Under the pieces are notes generated by a model. It saw only the letters and a list, made by a program, of their open reading frames with translations. It had not been told where the DNA came from and did not search any database. Below, one piece after another: positions 45,600 through 53,843 of a stretch of 64,000 nucleotides of DNA; positions within the stretch are counted from its first letter, which is position 1; each line of letters begins with the position of its first letter. A program made the translations under genes and the position numbers. Source of the stretch: Paenibacillus amylolyticus (GTDB lineage: Bacteria; Bacillota; Bacilli; Paenibacillales; Paenibacillaceae). The stretch spans positions 868,001 through 932,000 of the forward strand of contig NZ_BCNV01000001.1 of NCBI RefSeq assembly GCF_001570725.1, written 5' to 3'.

Positions 45600-45736
45600 A
45601 GTGCTTTCACTTCCTTTCAAAGATATTTCTGTAATTCTCAAAAAAACACCATTCTTTCATTATAACATAATTGGCATATGGGGGATGGGTGTAAGGAATG
45701 TCATAGTATTGTCACGTAGAACGCATCTGCATGTGG

Positions 45737-45765
45737 TTGTTACGGCAGTTTAAAAAGGGCATAAT
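45737..45765 (+). promoter_or_regulatory. Promoter of the hem operon
   Basis: TTGTTA (45737-45742) and CATAAT (45760-45765) have a 17-bp spacer and lie 39 bp ahead of hemE. Confidence 0.7.
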
Positions 45766-45803
45766 GGTAGTTATGAGTCCAAAAACTATTGGAGGCTTCT
45801 TAT

Positions 45804-46868
45804 ATGAGCTATAATGATCGACTGATTCGGGCAAGTTTCAAACAACAGGTAGACCGTGTTCCGGTATGGTACATGCGTCAGGCTGGACGTTACGATCCTG
45901 AATATCGCAAAATTAAAGAAAAGTACTCCTTACTAGAGATTTGCCGACAACCCGAGCTGGCGGCTGAAGTTACACTTATGCCGGTACGTAAACTTGGTGT
46001 AGATGCGGCTATTTTGTATTCCGATATTATGAATCCGGTTGCCTCACTGGGCATTGATTTTGACATTGTAAAAAATATTGGACCGGTCATCGATAATCCG
46101 ATTCGATCTGCTGCAGATGTGGATCGTTTGCGTCCCATTGACGTGGAAGGAGATCTGTCACATATTCTCGAGACCATTCGAATTCTGGATAAGGAGCTTG
46201 ACGTGCCACTTATTACGTTTGCGGGCGCACCTTTCACCATTGCGAGCTATCTGATCGAAGGCCGACCTTCGAAAGGGTATATCCGCACCAAAACGATGAT
46301 GTACAGCGAGCCTGAGGTGTGGCATAAGCTGATGCAGAAGCTTGGTGATATGGTTATTACATATGTCCGTGCGCATATTGCGAATGGCGGTAAGGCATTC
46401 CAGTTGTTTGACAGCTGGGTTGGAGCACTTTCTCCGAAAGACTTCAGAACATATGTGTTGCCTACGATTACTCGTATCTTTACCGAATTATCGGATTTGA
46501 ATGTACCGAAGATCTATTTCCCTGGTGTCGCATCTGGCGAATTGTTGCCAGCGTTGCATAATCTGCAAGCCGATGTGATTGGATTGGACTGGAGAGTATC
46601 GATTTCGGAAGGTCGTGAGCGACTTGGCGGCAAATTTGCCGTGCAGGGTAACCTGGACCCTTATGTGTTGACTGCACCGATGGAATTGATCAAGGAGCAA
46701 GCTAAAGTGATTATTGATGAAGGAATTAAGGAGCCGGGGTATATTTTCAACCTGGGTCACGGACTCTTTCCTGAAGCATCTCTTGATAAGCTTAGAGAAC
46801 TAACGGCTTATATTCATGAATATTCTGCCGAAGCATTGAAGACTGGGGTGACGGTAACGAATGACTAA
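45804..46868 (+). CDS. hemE: Uroporphyrinogen decarboxylase
   Basis: This 354-residue enzyme removes four carboxyl groups from uroporphyrinogen III to make coproporphyrinogen III. The signature PVWYMRQAGRYDPEYR (N-terminal) and FAGAPFTIASYLIEG are both present. The active-site Asp is in LYSDIMNP, and GLDWRVS lies near residues 250-260. I chose ATG 45804, eight bases after GGAGG. Its last eight bases overlap the start of hemH, so translation is coupled. Confidence 0.96.
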   Translation: MSYNDRLIRASFKQQVDRVPVWYMRQAGRYDPEYRKIKEKYSLLEICRQPELAAEVTLMPVRKLGVDAAILYSDIMNPVASLGIDFDIVKNIGPVIDNPIRSAADVDRLRPIDVEGDLSHILETIRILDKELDVPLITFAGAPFTIASYLIEGRPSKGYIRTKTMMYSEPEVWHKLMQKLGDMVITYVRAHIANGGKAFQLFDSWVGALSPKDFRTYVLPTITRIFTELSDLNVPKIYFPGVASGELLPALHNLQADVIGLDWRVSISEGRERLGGKFAVQGNLDPYVLTAPMELIKEQAKVIIDEGIKEPGYIFNLGHGLFPEASLDKLRELTAYIHEYSAEALKTGVTVTND

Positions 46869-47811
46869 TACGATAGGTGTACTGGTGATGTCATATGGCA
46901 CACCAGAAAATATGGAGAGTGTTGAAGCGTATTACACACATATCCGCAGAGGACGGCCGCCTGAACCTGAGCAATTAAAGGAACTGACGGATCGTTATGA
47001 AGCCATTGTTGGTGGTGTATTCCCGCTTCGGGAGAACACGGACAATCAGGTCAAGGCTCTGCAGGAGACGTTAAACCGCGATGAGCGTGGCACTGATGTG
47101 GAATTCCGTTGTTATCAAGGACTGAAGCATGCCTATCCGTTTATTGAGGATGGCGTGGAACAGATGGCGAAGGATGGAATTCAGACAGCCATTGGTATTG
47201 TACTTGCGCCTCATTTCTCAACGATGAGTGTAGGTAGTTATATTAAACGTGCGCGTGAAAAAGCAGAAGAGCTGGGCGTTCATATGTCCTTTATTGAAAG
47301 CTATCATCTGCATCCGAAGTTAATTCAGGCTTTGTCTACGCGTGTCAGTGCCAAGTTGGATGCGTTCGAGGAAGCAGGAGCAAAACGCGGAGATGTGAAG
47401 GTGTTGTTCAGTGCCCACAGTTTGCCAGCACGCATTGTGGAGATGGGTGATCCATACCCGCAACAATTGCTGGAGACTTCGGAAGTGATTGCCTCACGTG
47501 TAGGCATTACCAATTGGCAATTTACTTGGCAAAGTGCTGGACGAACAGCTGAGCCATGGCTTGGACCGGATATTCTGGATACGTTACAGGAACTTTCTCG
47601 TGAACAGGTAGAGGATGTACTTGTGGCCCCAATCGGGTTCGTCTCCGATCATCTGGAGGTCCTCTATGATCTCGATATTGAGGCCAAAGCGATTGCCAAA
47701 GAGATCGACATGCGCCTGATGCGTATTGATTCTCTCAATAGTGATCCTTTATACATGGAGACATTAAGCGACGTTATTATAAGCCAATGGCAGCAAGGGT
47801 CGGATGAGTAA
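46861..47811 (+). CDS. hemH: Ferrochelatase (coproporphyrin III type, CpfC/HemH)
   Basis: This 316-residue soluble ferrochelatase inserts Fe2+ into the porphyrin. The N-terminal GVLVMSYGTPENME and the metal-site His in LFSAHSLPARIVEMGDPYP are typical, as are GPDILDTL and PIGFVSDHLEVLYDLD. In Firmicutes this enzyme acts on coproporphyrin III, and a separate decarboxylase (ChdC/HemQ) finishes heme. ChdC is not in this window. The start overlaps hemE, and the stop shares one base with hemY. Confidence 0.96.
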   Translation: MTNTIGVLVMSYGTPENMESVEAYYTHIRRGRPPEPEQLKELTDRYEAIVGGVFPLRENTDNQVKALQETLNRDERGTDVEFRCYQGLKHAYPFIEDGVEQMAKDGIQTAIGIVLAPHFSTMSVGSYIKRAREKAEELGVHMSFIESYHLHPKLIQALSTRVSAKLDAFEEAGAKRGDVKVLFSAHSLPARIVEMGDPYPQQLLETSEVIASRVGITNWQFTWQSAGRTAEPWLGPDILDTLQELSREQVEDVLVAPIGFVSDHLEVLYDLDIEAKAIAKEIDMRLMRIDSLNSDPLYMETLSDVIISQWQQGSDE

Positions 47812-49235
47812 TGGGTGACAAGAAACGCCGTGTTGTTGTCGTCGGCGGTGGCCTTACCGGCCTCAGCGCGGCATTTTATATCCGTAAGCATTACCGGGAA
47901 GCGGGCGTTGAACCTGTGATCACTTTGGTCGAGAAAAGCTCGTCCATGGGAGGCATGATCGAGACACTGCACCGGGATGGATTTGTGATTGAAAAAGGAC
48001 CGGATTCTTTCCTGGCTCGCAAAACAGCAATGATTGATCTGGCCAAAGAATTGGAGATTGATCATGAGCTGGTCAGTCAGAATCCGGAGTCGAAGAAAAC
48101 GTATATCATGCAGCGTGGCAAGCTTCATCCTATGCCAGCAGGACTCGTTCTGGGTATTCCGACAGAACTAAGACCATTCCTGAGAAGTGGTCTGGTTTCT
48201 CCGGCAGGAAAACTGCGGGCGTTGATGGATTTTGTCATCCCGCCGCGTCGTACAACAGAGGATGAATCGCTCGGTTATATGATTGAGCGTCGTCTTGGAG
48301 CAGAAGTGCTGGAGAACCTGACGGAACCGTTGCTCGCGGGAATCTATGCGGGTGACATGCGGCGATTGAGCCTCCAGGCTACTTTCCCGCAGTTCGGAGA
48401 AGTTGAGCGCGATTACGGCAGCTTGATTCGGGGCATGATGACTGGCCGCAAACCGGCTGAGACGCATACCGGAACGAAACGAAGCGCATTTCTGAACTTT
48501 CGTCAGGGACTGCAGAGCCTTGTTCACGCCCTCGTACATGAACTGCAGGATGTGGATCAACGTCTGAACACCGCGGTCAAGTCACTGCAACGGCTTGATG
48601 GAGCCGAGACCAGATACCATGTTGAGCTGGAGAATGGTGAACAACTTGAGGCGGATGATGTAGTGGTTACTGTGCCGACGTATGTCGCGTCGGAGCTGCT
48701 GAAGCCTCACGTGGACACAGCGGCACTGGATGCGATTAACTATGTGTCTGTAGCCAATGTGGTGCTTGCTTTTGAGAAAAAAGAGGTCGAGCATGTATTC
48801 GATGGATCGGGTTTCCTTGTTCCGCGGAAAGAGGGGCGTAATATTACGGCTTGCACGTGGACATCGACGAAATGGCTGCATACCAGTCCCGATGATAAAG
48901 TACTGCTTCGCTGTTATGTTGGTCGCTCCGGTGACGAACAGAACGTAGAGCTTCCGGATGAAGCGCTCACGGATCTGGTTCTCAAAGATCTGAGAGAGAC
49001 CATGGGCATCGAAGCGGTACCGATCTTCTCCGAGATTACACGGCTTCGCAAATCGATGCCACAGTATCCGGTAGGACACCTCCAACATATTGCCGCTCTT
49101 CGTGAGGAGCTTGGCAGCAAATTACCGGGCGTGTATATTGCGGGTGCCGGTTATGAGGGTGTAGGTTTGCCTGATTGCATCAGACAAGCGAAGGAAATGT
49201 CTGTCCAGGCTACACAAGAGCTAGCGACAGATTAA
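47811..49235 (+). CDS. hemY: Coproporphyrinogen III oxidase, FAD type (CgoX/HemY)
   Basis: This 474-residue flavoprotein oxidises coproporphyrinogen III to coproporphyrin III with oxygen. The FAD-binding VVVVGGGLTGLSAAFYI is at the N-terminus. VEKSSSMGGMIETLHRDGFVIEKGPDSFLA follows, and the C-terminal IAGAGYEGVGLPDCIRQ closes the FAD site. The start ATG overlaps the hemH stop (TAATG). It is the final gene of hemE-hemH-hemY, with a terminator after it. Confidence 0.95.
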   Translation: MGDKKRRVVVVGGGLTGLSAAFYIRKHYREAGVEPVITLVEKSSSMGGMIETLHRDGFVIEKGPDSFLARKTAMIDLAKELEIDHELVSQNPESKKTYIMQRGKLHPMPAGLVLGIPTELRPFLRSGLVSPAGKLRALMDFVIPPRRTTEDESLGYMIERRLGAEVLENLTEPLLAGIYAGDMRRLSLQATFPQFGEVERDYGSLIRGMMTGRKPAETHTGTKRSAFLNFRQGLQSLVHALVHELQDVDQRLNTAVKSLQRLDGAETRYHVELENGEQLEADDVVVTVPTYVASELLKPHVDTAALDAINYVSVANVVLAFEKKEVEHVFDGSGFLVPRKEGRNITACTWTSTKWLHTSPDDKVLLRCYVGRSGDEQNVELPDEALTDLVLKDLRETMGIEAVPIFSEITRLRKSMPQYPVGHLQHIAALREELGSKLPGVYIAGAGYEGVGLPDCIRQAKEMSVQATQELATD

Positions 49236-49246
49236 GTACAGCAAGA

Positions 49247-49293
49247 GAGCTGTCTCGAACGTAGATTTATCTACAGAAGAGACGGCTTTTTTT
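49247..49293 (+). terminator. Terminator of the hem operon
   Basis: AGCTGTCTC and GAGACGGCT enclose an inner GTAG/CTAC stem, and a seven-T run follows. Confidence 0.88.
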
Positions 49294-49420
49294 ACATGAA
49301 TATCTGGAAGTTAATCAAGTCAGTACCCTTCCAATCGATACAGTTCCAAGGAATGATGGAAATCCAGAATATGCCTGATATAATGGTATGTATGGCTGTG
49401 AAGAAGAAGAGGAGTTGCTT

Positions 49421-50842
49421 ATGTATCCCCCAAGATCAGAGCGAAGTGTAAAGAAGAAAAAGGCTAGTAAACGCACCCGCAATACAATCACGATCATCTG
49501 GACAGTTAATATTGTATTGATCATTGCAATTGGTCTGGTGGGCATTTTTTATGTCATGAATACACGTCAGCAACAGGCAGACCAGCCGGTGAAGCAAGAA
49601 ATAGTCGATCAGGATCAGCCTTCCATTGGAGACGATGCCAAAGGCGGCGATCAAGTAAGTTCTCCAGACACGGAATCTGATGAGACTTCCGATGAAGGTC
49701 CCAAAGCTACGGATGAAGAGACAACAGAGGATGCAGAAAAGACAACGGGCGCAGCGACATCTGACTCTTCAGGCAACTCCAGTGGGGGGAAGACGGATTC
49801 CGGAACGAAAAAACCTGCGGTAACGTCGACACCATCCAGCACCAAGGGAAATGCAGGTGCGGATACCGAATCAGGGACGTCGAAACCTTCCAATTCAGCG
49901 AAGGATATCACGATTAACTTTGTTGGCGATATCCAGTTCTCAGGTAAAGTTGCTGAACTGCTGGATAAGAACGGTTATGACTATCCCTTTGCCAAACTCG
50001 GCAGATTATTCAAGGATGATGATCTTACCATCGGTAACCTGGAGACACCCATAACCCTGGGTGGTACCAGTGCAGCGGACAAAACGTATGTCTACAAATC
50101 ATCGCCCAAAGCATTGGCGGCAATGGCCTCTGCAGGTTTTGATGCTGTGAATTTGGCTAATAATCATATTCTGGATCAAGGCGTAGAAGGCTTGGTGGAT
50201 ACGTTAACCTATCTCAAGGAGTATGGCATAGCTCACACTGGAGCAGGGATGAATAGAGATGAGGCTTATGCACCAGCTTACCTGGAACGTAAAGGCATGA
50301 AGATCGCACTGCTGGGCTTCTCCCGAGTGGTACCGGAAACGAGTTGGAAGGCGGAAGGCAATCGGGCTGGTGTGGCTGAAGCCTATGATTCCACAGGAGC
50401 AGTCAAAGCGATCCAGGAGGCCCGTCAGAAGGCAGATCTGGTCATTGTGGTTGCACACTGGGGAGAGGAACGGGTAAGTACTCCGAATAGTGACCAGACC
50501 CGATTGGCTCATGAGTTTGTAGATGCAGGTGCGGATCTGGTCATAGGTGGTCATCCTCATGTGTTGCAAGGGTTGGAGTACTATAAAGGGAAGTGGATTG
50601 CATATAGTACGGGGAATTTTATTTTCTCCAGATCAACAACCGAAGAAACGTGGAAAACGGCTGTGTTTCAGGCGCGCTGTAGTAGCGACGCGAATTGCAG
50701 TATGAAAGTCATCCCTTATGAAGCAGGGCTTGGTCAGGCCATTCCGATGATCGATGAGGCGAATAGACTGCTGCTGGAGCAGATGGCAAAGCTTTCTCCA
50801 GGCATTCGATATGATGCAAGTGGAGTCGCTTCGCCAAATTGA
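49421..50842 (+). CDS. CapA-family protein (metallophosphatase-like, PgsA-type)
   Basis: This 473-residue protein has a basic N-terminus, one membrane helix (about 25-45) and an acidic Ser/Thr/Asp-rich linker (about 50-160). An extracellular CapA/PGA_cap domain follows: INFVGDIQFSG, IGNLETPIT, AVNLANNHILDQG, VIVVAHWGEE and IGGHPHVLQG. CapA proteins take part in poly-gamma-glutamate capsule synthesis, but the needed CapB/CapC genes are absent here. It may instead be one of the many orphan CapA proteins. I chose ATG 49421 with GAAGAGGAG upstream. Confidence 0.88.
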   Translation: MYPPRSERSVKKKKASKRTRNTITIIWTVNIVLIIAIGLVGIFYVMNTRQQQADQPVKQEIVDQDQPSIGDDAKGGDQVSSPDTESDETSDEGPKATDEETTEDAEKTTGAATSDSSGNSSGGKTDSGTKKPAVTSTPSSTKGNAGADTESGTSKPSNSAKDITINFVGDIQFSGKVAELLDKNGYDYPFAKLGRLFKDDDLTIGNLETPITLGGTSAADKTYVYKSSPKALAAMASAGFDAVNLANNHILDQGVEGLVDTLTYLKEYGIAHTGAGMNRDEAYAPAYLERKGMKIALLGFSRVVPETSWKAEGNRAGVAEAYDSTGAVKAIQEARQKADLVIVVAHWGEERVSTPNSDQTRLAHEFVDAGADLVIGGHPHVLQGLEYYKGKWIAYSTGNFIFSRSTTEETWKTAVFQARCSSDANCSMKVIPYEAGLGQAIPMIDEANRLLLEQMAKLSPGIRYDASGVASPN

Positions 50843-50866
50843 GAACCTTTTTGAGGAGGGAATCGA

Positions 50867-51619
50867 ATGAACAACCTTTGTGTAGCGCACCGTGGATTTT
50901 CTTCCATTGCACCAGAGAATACGATGGCTGCATTCCTTATGGCTATGGAACGGCCAGAAGTTCAGTGGATGGAGCTGGATGTGCAGTTGTCACGTGATGG
51001 TGTGCCCGTGATCATTCATGATTTTACAGTGGATCGTACGACGAATGGCAATGGTTTGGTTCGGGAAACCAATTGGGCTGATCTGCAACGGCTGGATGCC
51101 GGAGCATGGAAAAGCAAGACCTACAAAGGAGAACGGATTCCGGCTCTAAGTGAACTGCTTGATCGTTCGTGCGGCAGAGTGCGTTTGAACATCGAACTGA
51201 AAACGCAGGGGGATATGTACCCTGGCCTGCCTGCCGCAGTTATATATGAAGTGAGAAAAAGACATATGCAGAATGATGTGGTGATCACTTCATTTGAACC
51301 TGCTGCTCTGATTGAAGTGAAAAAACTTGCACCGGAGATCCAGACGGGGCTTATTATCGACGCACGACCAGGTGATCTGTTAACCGCACTGCGGCAAATG
51401 AATTGCACATTCCTCTCGATTGGATATACCAATGTAGATAAATCCTTAATGAACGAGATGCGGAGTGCAGGCATTCGTGTGATGGCTTGGACGGTGGATG
51501 ACAAGACGATTATGAAGAGACTGGCGGCAGTAGATCCGGAGCTTATGTTGTGTACAAACCGACCTGACGTATGGGAACATGCATTTCAGGAGACGAGCAG
51601 CCGATTCTTCAGACCGTAA
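50867..51619 (+). CDS. Glycerophosphodiester phosphodiesterase (GDPD)
   Basis: This 250-residue cytoplasmic TIM-barrel enzyme splits glycerophosphodiesters into glycerol 3-phosphate and an alcohol. The catalytic elements are VAHRGFSSIAPENT (HRG), WMELDVQLSRDG (metal ExD), IIHDFTVDRTTNG (second His) and NIELKTQG (metal Glu). It follows CapA by 24 nt and precedes the FAH gene by 47 nt, so the three may be co-transcribed. GAGGAGGG precedes the ATG. Confidence 0.92.
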   Translation: MNNLCVAHRGFSSIAPENTMAAFLMAMERPEVQWMELDVQLSRDGVPVIIHDFTVDRTTNGNGLVRETNWADLQRLDAGAWKSKTYKGERIPALSELLDRSCGRVRLNIELKTQGDMYPGLPAAVIYEVRKRHMQNDVVITSFEPAALIEVKKLAPEIQTGLIIDARPGDLLTALRQMNCTFLSIGYTNVDKSLMNEMRSAGIRVMAWTVDDKTIMKRLAAVDPELMLCTNRPDVWEHAFQETSSRFFRP

Positions 51620-51666
51620 TTTACTCCATATACACTAATGAATCCGATAAAGGTGGTTATATACCC

Positions 51667-52299
51667 ATGTTGACTAACATTCGCAATGTATACTGTGTAG
51701 GACGCAATTATAAACTTCACGCGGAAGAATTGGGCAACGCAGTTCCGGATGAGCCGATGATCTTTATGAAACCTTCTCACGCAGTTGTATCCCTGAATGG
51801 TGAAACTCTTGAATTGCCTGCTACCCAAGGTGAGGTTCACTATGAAGCTGAACTGGTCGTGCAAATTGGCCGTAGTTATGAGCCAGGTGTGGCGGTAGAT
51901 GAGCTGGTGGATACGTATGCATTTGGTATTGATTTTACGTTACGTGATGTACAGACTGTGATTAAGAAAAAGGGTCACCCTTGGACAGCGGCCAAAGGGT
52001 TCAAAAATTCTGCGCCGGTTACTGCATTTCAGGCATTTCCAGGTGCAGCAGCGTTGCTGGAGAAAGACTTTACATTGACCAAAAATGGTGAGGAAGTTCA
52101 GCGTGGTAATATTCGTAACATGATCTTCAGTTTACAGGATATTGTAGATTATGTAGGTCACCATTACGGCCTGGGGCCGGGCGATGTCATTTTTACAGGA
52201 ACACCCGAAGGTGTTGGACCAACACAAGCAGGAGATGTGCTTGAACTGGCATGGGACGGCGAATCCTTGGGTGCCTGCACGATTGGGGGAGCCCAATAA
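51667..52299 (+). CDS. Fumarylacetoacetate hydrolase (FAH) family protein
   Basis: This 210-residue protein has the short FAH fold with VYCVGRNYKLHAEELGN at the start. The metal triad is in EVHYEAELVVQIG (two Glu) and GIDFTLRDVQ (Asp). GDVIFTGTPEGVGP, the conserved C-terminal loop, completes the site. Relatives hydrolyse acylpyruvates or decarboxylate oxaloacetate. It is shorter and simpler than true FAH. AAAGGTGG precedes ATG 51667. Confidence 0.88.
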   Translation: MLTNIRNVYCVGRNYKLHAEELGNAVPDEPMIFMKPSHAVVSLNGETLELPATQGEVHYEAELVVQIGRSYEPGVAVDELVDTYAFGIDFTLRDVQTVIKKKGHPWTAAKGFKNSAPVTAFQAFPGAAALLEKDFTLTKNGEEVQRGNIRNMIFSLQDIVDYVGHHYGLGPGDVIFTGTPEGVGPTQAGDVLELAWDGESLGACTIGGAQ

Positions 52300-52426
52300 G
52301 AGGATTACACATCATACCTGCTTGAGGTGAAGAGGGTACAAGAAAGGGGCGTGCATACGCTCCTTTTTGCTGTGCTATCATATCATGGTTGTCTTCAAAT
52401 CTCTATCGAAAGGATATGCTACTAAT

Positions 52427-52834
52427 TTACGCCAAGCTGTATGCTGTATTTGCGCTCTGTGTGACCAACTCTTCCAATTCAGCTTGTTGTGCAGCATGTT
52501 GCTCCGAGCTGATACTTCCACTTGCGAGTCGCTCATCCAACTGCTCCCTGAGCTGCCTTACTTGTATAGCTATGACCTCATTCAAGTTACCGTTGTTTTC
52601 TTCCGCAATCGTCCTCAGCGATTTGCCGCTGTACAGTTCCTGATACAGATCCGCTTCTGAAGGCTGATTCAGAGCGCTGAGCAGCTCGTCACTGCTTCCC
52701 TCACGAGTATCCAAATCAACGATGGACCATTTAGCAGTAGGTATGGGAGAGATGGCCGATTGGCCCCAGGCTGTTCCGGCGAAGGACATAGTGACAATCA
52801 TCGTGCCTATAATAATGACTCTTTTCATGTTCAT
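52427..52834 (-). CDS. Secreted hypothetical protein (YckD/DUF2680-like)
   Basis: This 135-residue protein has a signal peptide (MNMKRVIIIGTMIVTMSFAGTAWGQS). A helical, Glu/Gln-rich domain, LRTIAEENNGNLNEVIAIQVRQLREQLDERLASGSISSEQ, follows and resembles repeats in secreted YckD-like proteins. I chose ATG 52834 because TGAGGA lies eight bases upstream; a longer frame extends to 52987. Its role is unknown. Confidence 0.65.
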   Translation of the reverse strand: MNMKRVIIIGTMIVTMSFAGTAWGQSAISPIPTAKWSIVDLDTREGSSDELLSALNQPSEADLYQELYSGKSLRTIAEENNGNLNEVIAIQVRQLREQLDERLASGSISSEQHAAQQAELEELVTQSANTAYSLA

Positions 52835-53021
52835 ATGGATAATCCTCATTTCTGTAGTTGAGTACGAACTGAATCGTAGCTTGTCGTAGATGTATTTGTT
52901 GATGTATCGATCTGAGAATAGTGTAAACGGGAAACCTGAAGTGAAACTTAAAACAGGATAAGTAATTTCAAACCGGAGGGGAATCACCGTAAAAGAAAAA
53001 AATGACTAATATAATTCACAC
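52835..53021. other. Intergenic region before the MarR/ASST operon promoter
   Basis: No gene with a start signal was found. The region holds the promoter of the minus-strand secreted protein gene and leads into the promoter at 53022. Nothing further was recognised. Confidence 0.5.
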
Positions 53022-53051
53022 TTGACAGGTTGGGTTAGTTGGTTATATGAT
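53022..53051 (+). promoter_or_regulatory. Promoter of the MarR-arylsulfotransferase-ABC operon
   Basis: TTGACA (53022-53027) is a perfect -35 box. TATGAT (53046-53051) follows after 18 bp. Transcription would begin near 53058, giving a leader of about 165 nt before the MarR gene. Confidence 0.75.
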
Positions 53052-53131
53052 GATCTCAATTATTTTAATACTCATTAAATGAACAGTGAACTAATTTGAA
53101 CTGAAAACAGAAGCGAGCTGATTGGACCACC

Positions 53132-53182
53132 AAAGGCTCCCGGGACTACTCCACTATGGAATGTCCTCGGGGGCCTTTTTTT
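53132..53182 (+). terminator. Terminator in the leader of the MarR operon (candidate attenuator)
   Basis: AAAGGCTCCCGGGAC (53132-53146) pairs with GTCCTCGGGGGCCTTT (53163-53178), with wobbles and one bulge, and a T-run follows. It lies after the promoter but before the first gene, which is the position of a transcription attenuator. No anti-terminator partner was recognised with certainty. Confidence 0.7.
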
Positions 53183-53222
53183 GTACGCTGTTGAAGCTTG
53201 AGGTGAATAAGGAGGATATGGA

Positions 53223-53780
53223 ATGAGCGATAGAGATTGGGAAGCATTGGAGCGGACGGACTGGTTATTCCGCAAAATGGTCAGACGATTCGTCAAAGAG
53301 CGGGATCGCATCTCTGTAGAGGGCATCAGCCTGCCGGGCATGCTTATCCTGCACAAAATCATTCGTGAGGGAGAACAGCGGCTTGGGGATTTGGCAGAAC
53401 AGTTGGATTTTACATCCGGTGCCATTACTGCTCTAACCGATAAGTTGGAAAAAAAAGGACTCACCATCCGCAGACGAAAGGAAGACGATCGCCGGACGGT
53501 TTTACTGGACATTACATCCAGCGGACGGGAGATGTATGCGAGAAACAGTAACATCGGTGCTCGATGTATCACGCTTCTGTTTGAGGGTTTTACAACGGAG
53601 GAGCTGGAGCAGCAAAGTCAATTCTATGAGCGGGTGGTAGCGAATCTGGAGGGGTTCTCGGACACGGTGCTGGAATTGGCGGAGAACAATGGGATACAAG
53701 AACACGAGCAGTCTTCCACACGTGACCTTGAGCAGAAGCAGCGGGACAATACCGGGAAGAGTAACTATCTCAGTTATTGA
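53223..53780 (+). CDS. MarR-family transcriptional regulator
   Basis: This 185-residue winged-helix protein has the MarR pattern LGDLAEQLDFTSGAITALTDKLEKKGLTIRRRKEDDRRTVLLDITSSG (helix 3, helix 4 and the wing DxR). An extended acidic and charged C-terminal tail follows. It is the first gene of the operon with the sulfotransferase-like and ABC genes and probably controls the operon in response to a small aromatic ligand, as is typical for MarR. AAGGAGGAT precedes the ATG. Confidence 0.9.
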   Translation: MSDRDWEALERTDWLFRKMVRRFVKERDRISVEGISLPGMLILHKIIREGEQRLGDLAEQLDFTSGAITALTDKLEKKGLTIRRRKEDDRRTVLLDITSSGREMYARNSNIGARCITLLFEGFTTEELEQQSQFYERVVANLEGFSDTVLELAENNGIQEHEQSSTRDLEQKQRDNTGKSNYLSY

Positions 53781-53843
53781 AGTTGAATCAAGTAGTGATA
53801 TTCGACATTCCATTCTACAAACATTCTAGGGGAGAGATGATCA

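Noticed and set aside
49421..50842. Poly-gamma-glutamate capsule operon
   Set aside because: Only a CapA-like gene is present. CapB, CapC and CapE are absent, and the neighbours are a GDPD and an FAH-family gene.
53058..53222. SAM-I riboswitch or T-box in the MarR leader
   Set aside because: The conserved S-box and T-box (GGTGGNACCGCG) core sequences are not present, so I report only an unexplained attenuator-like leader.
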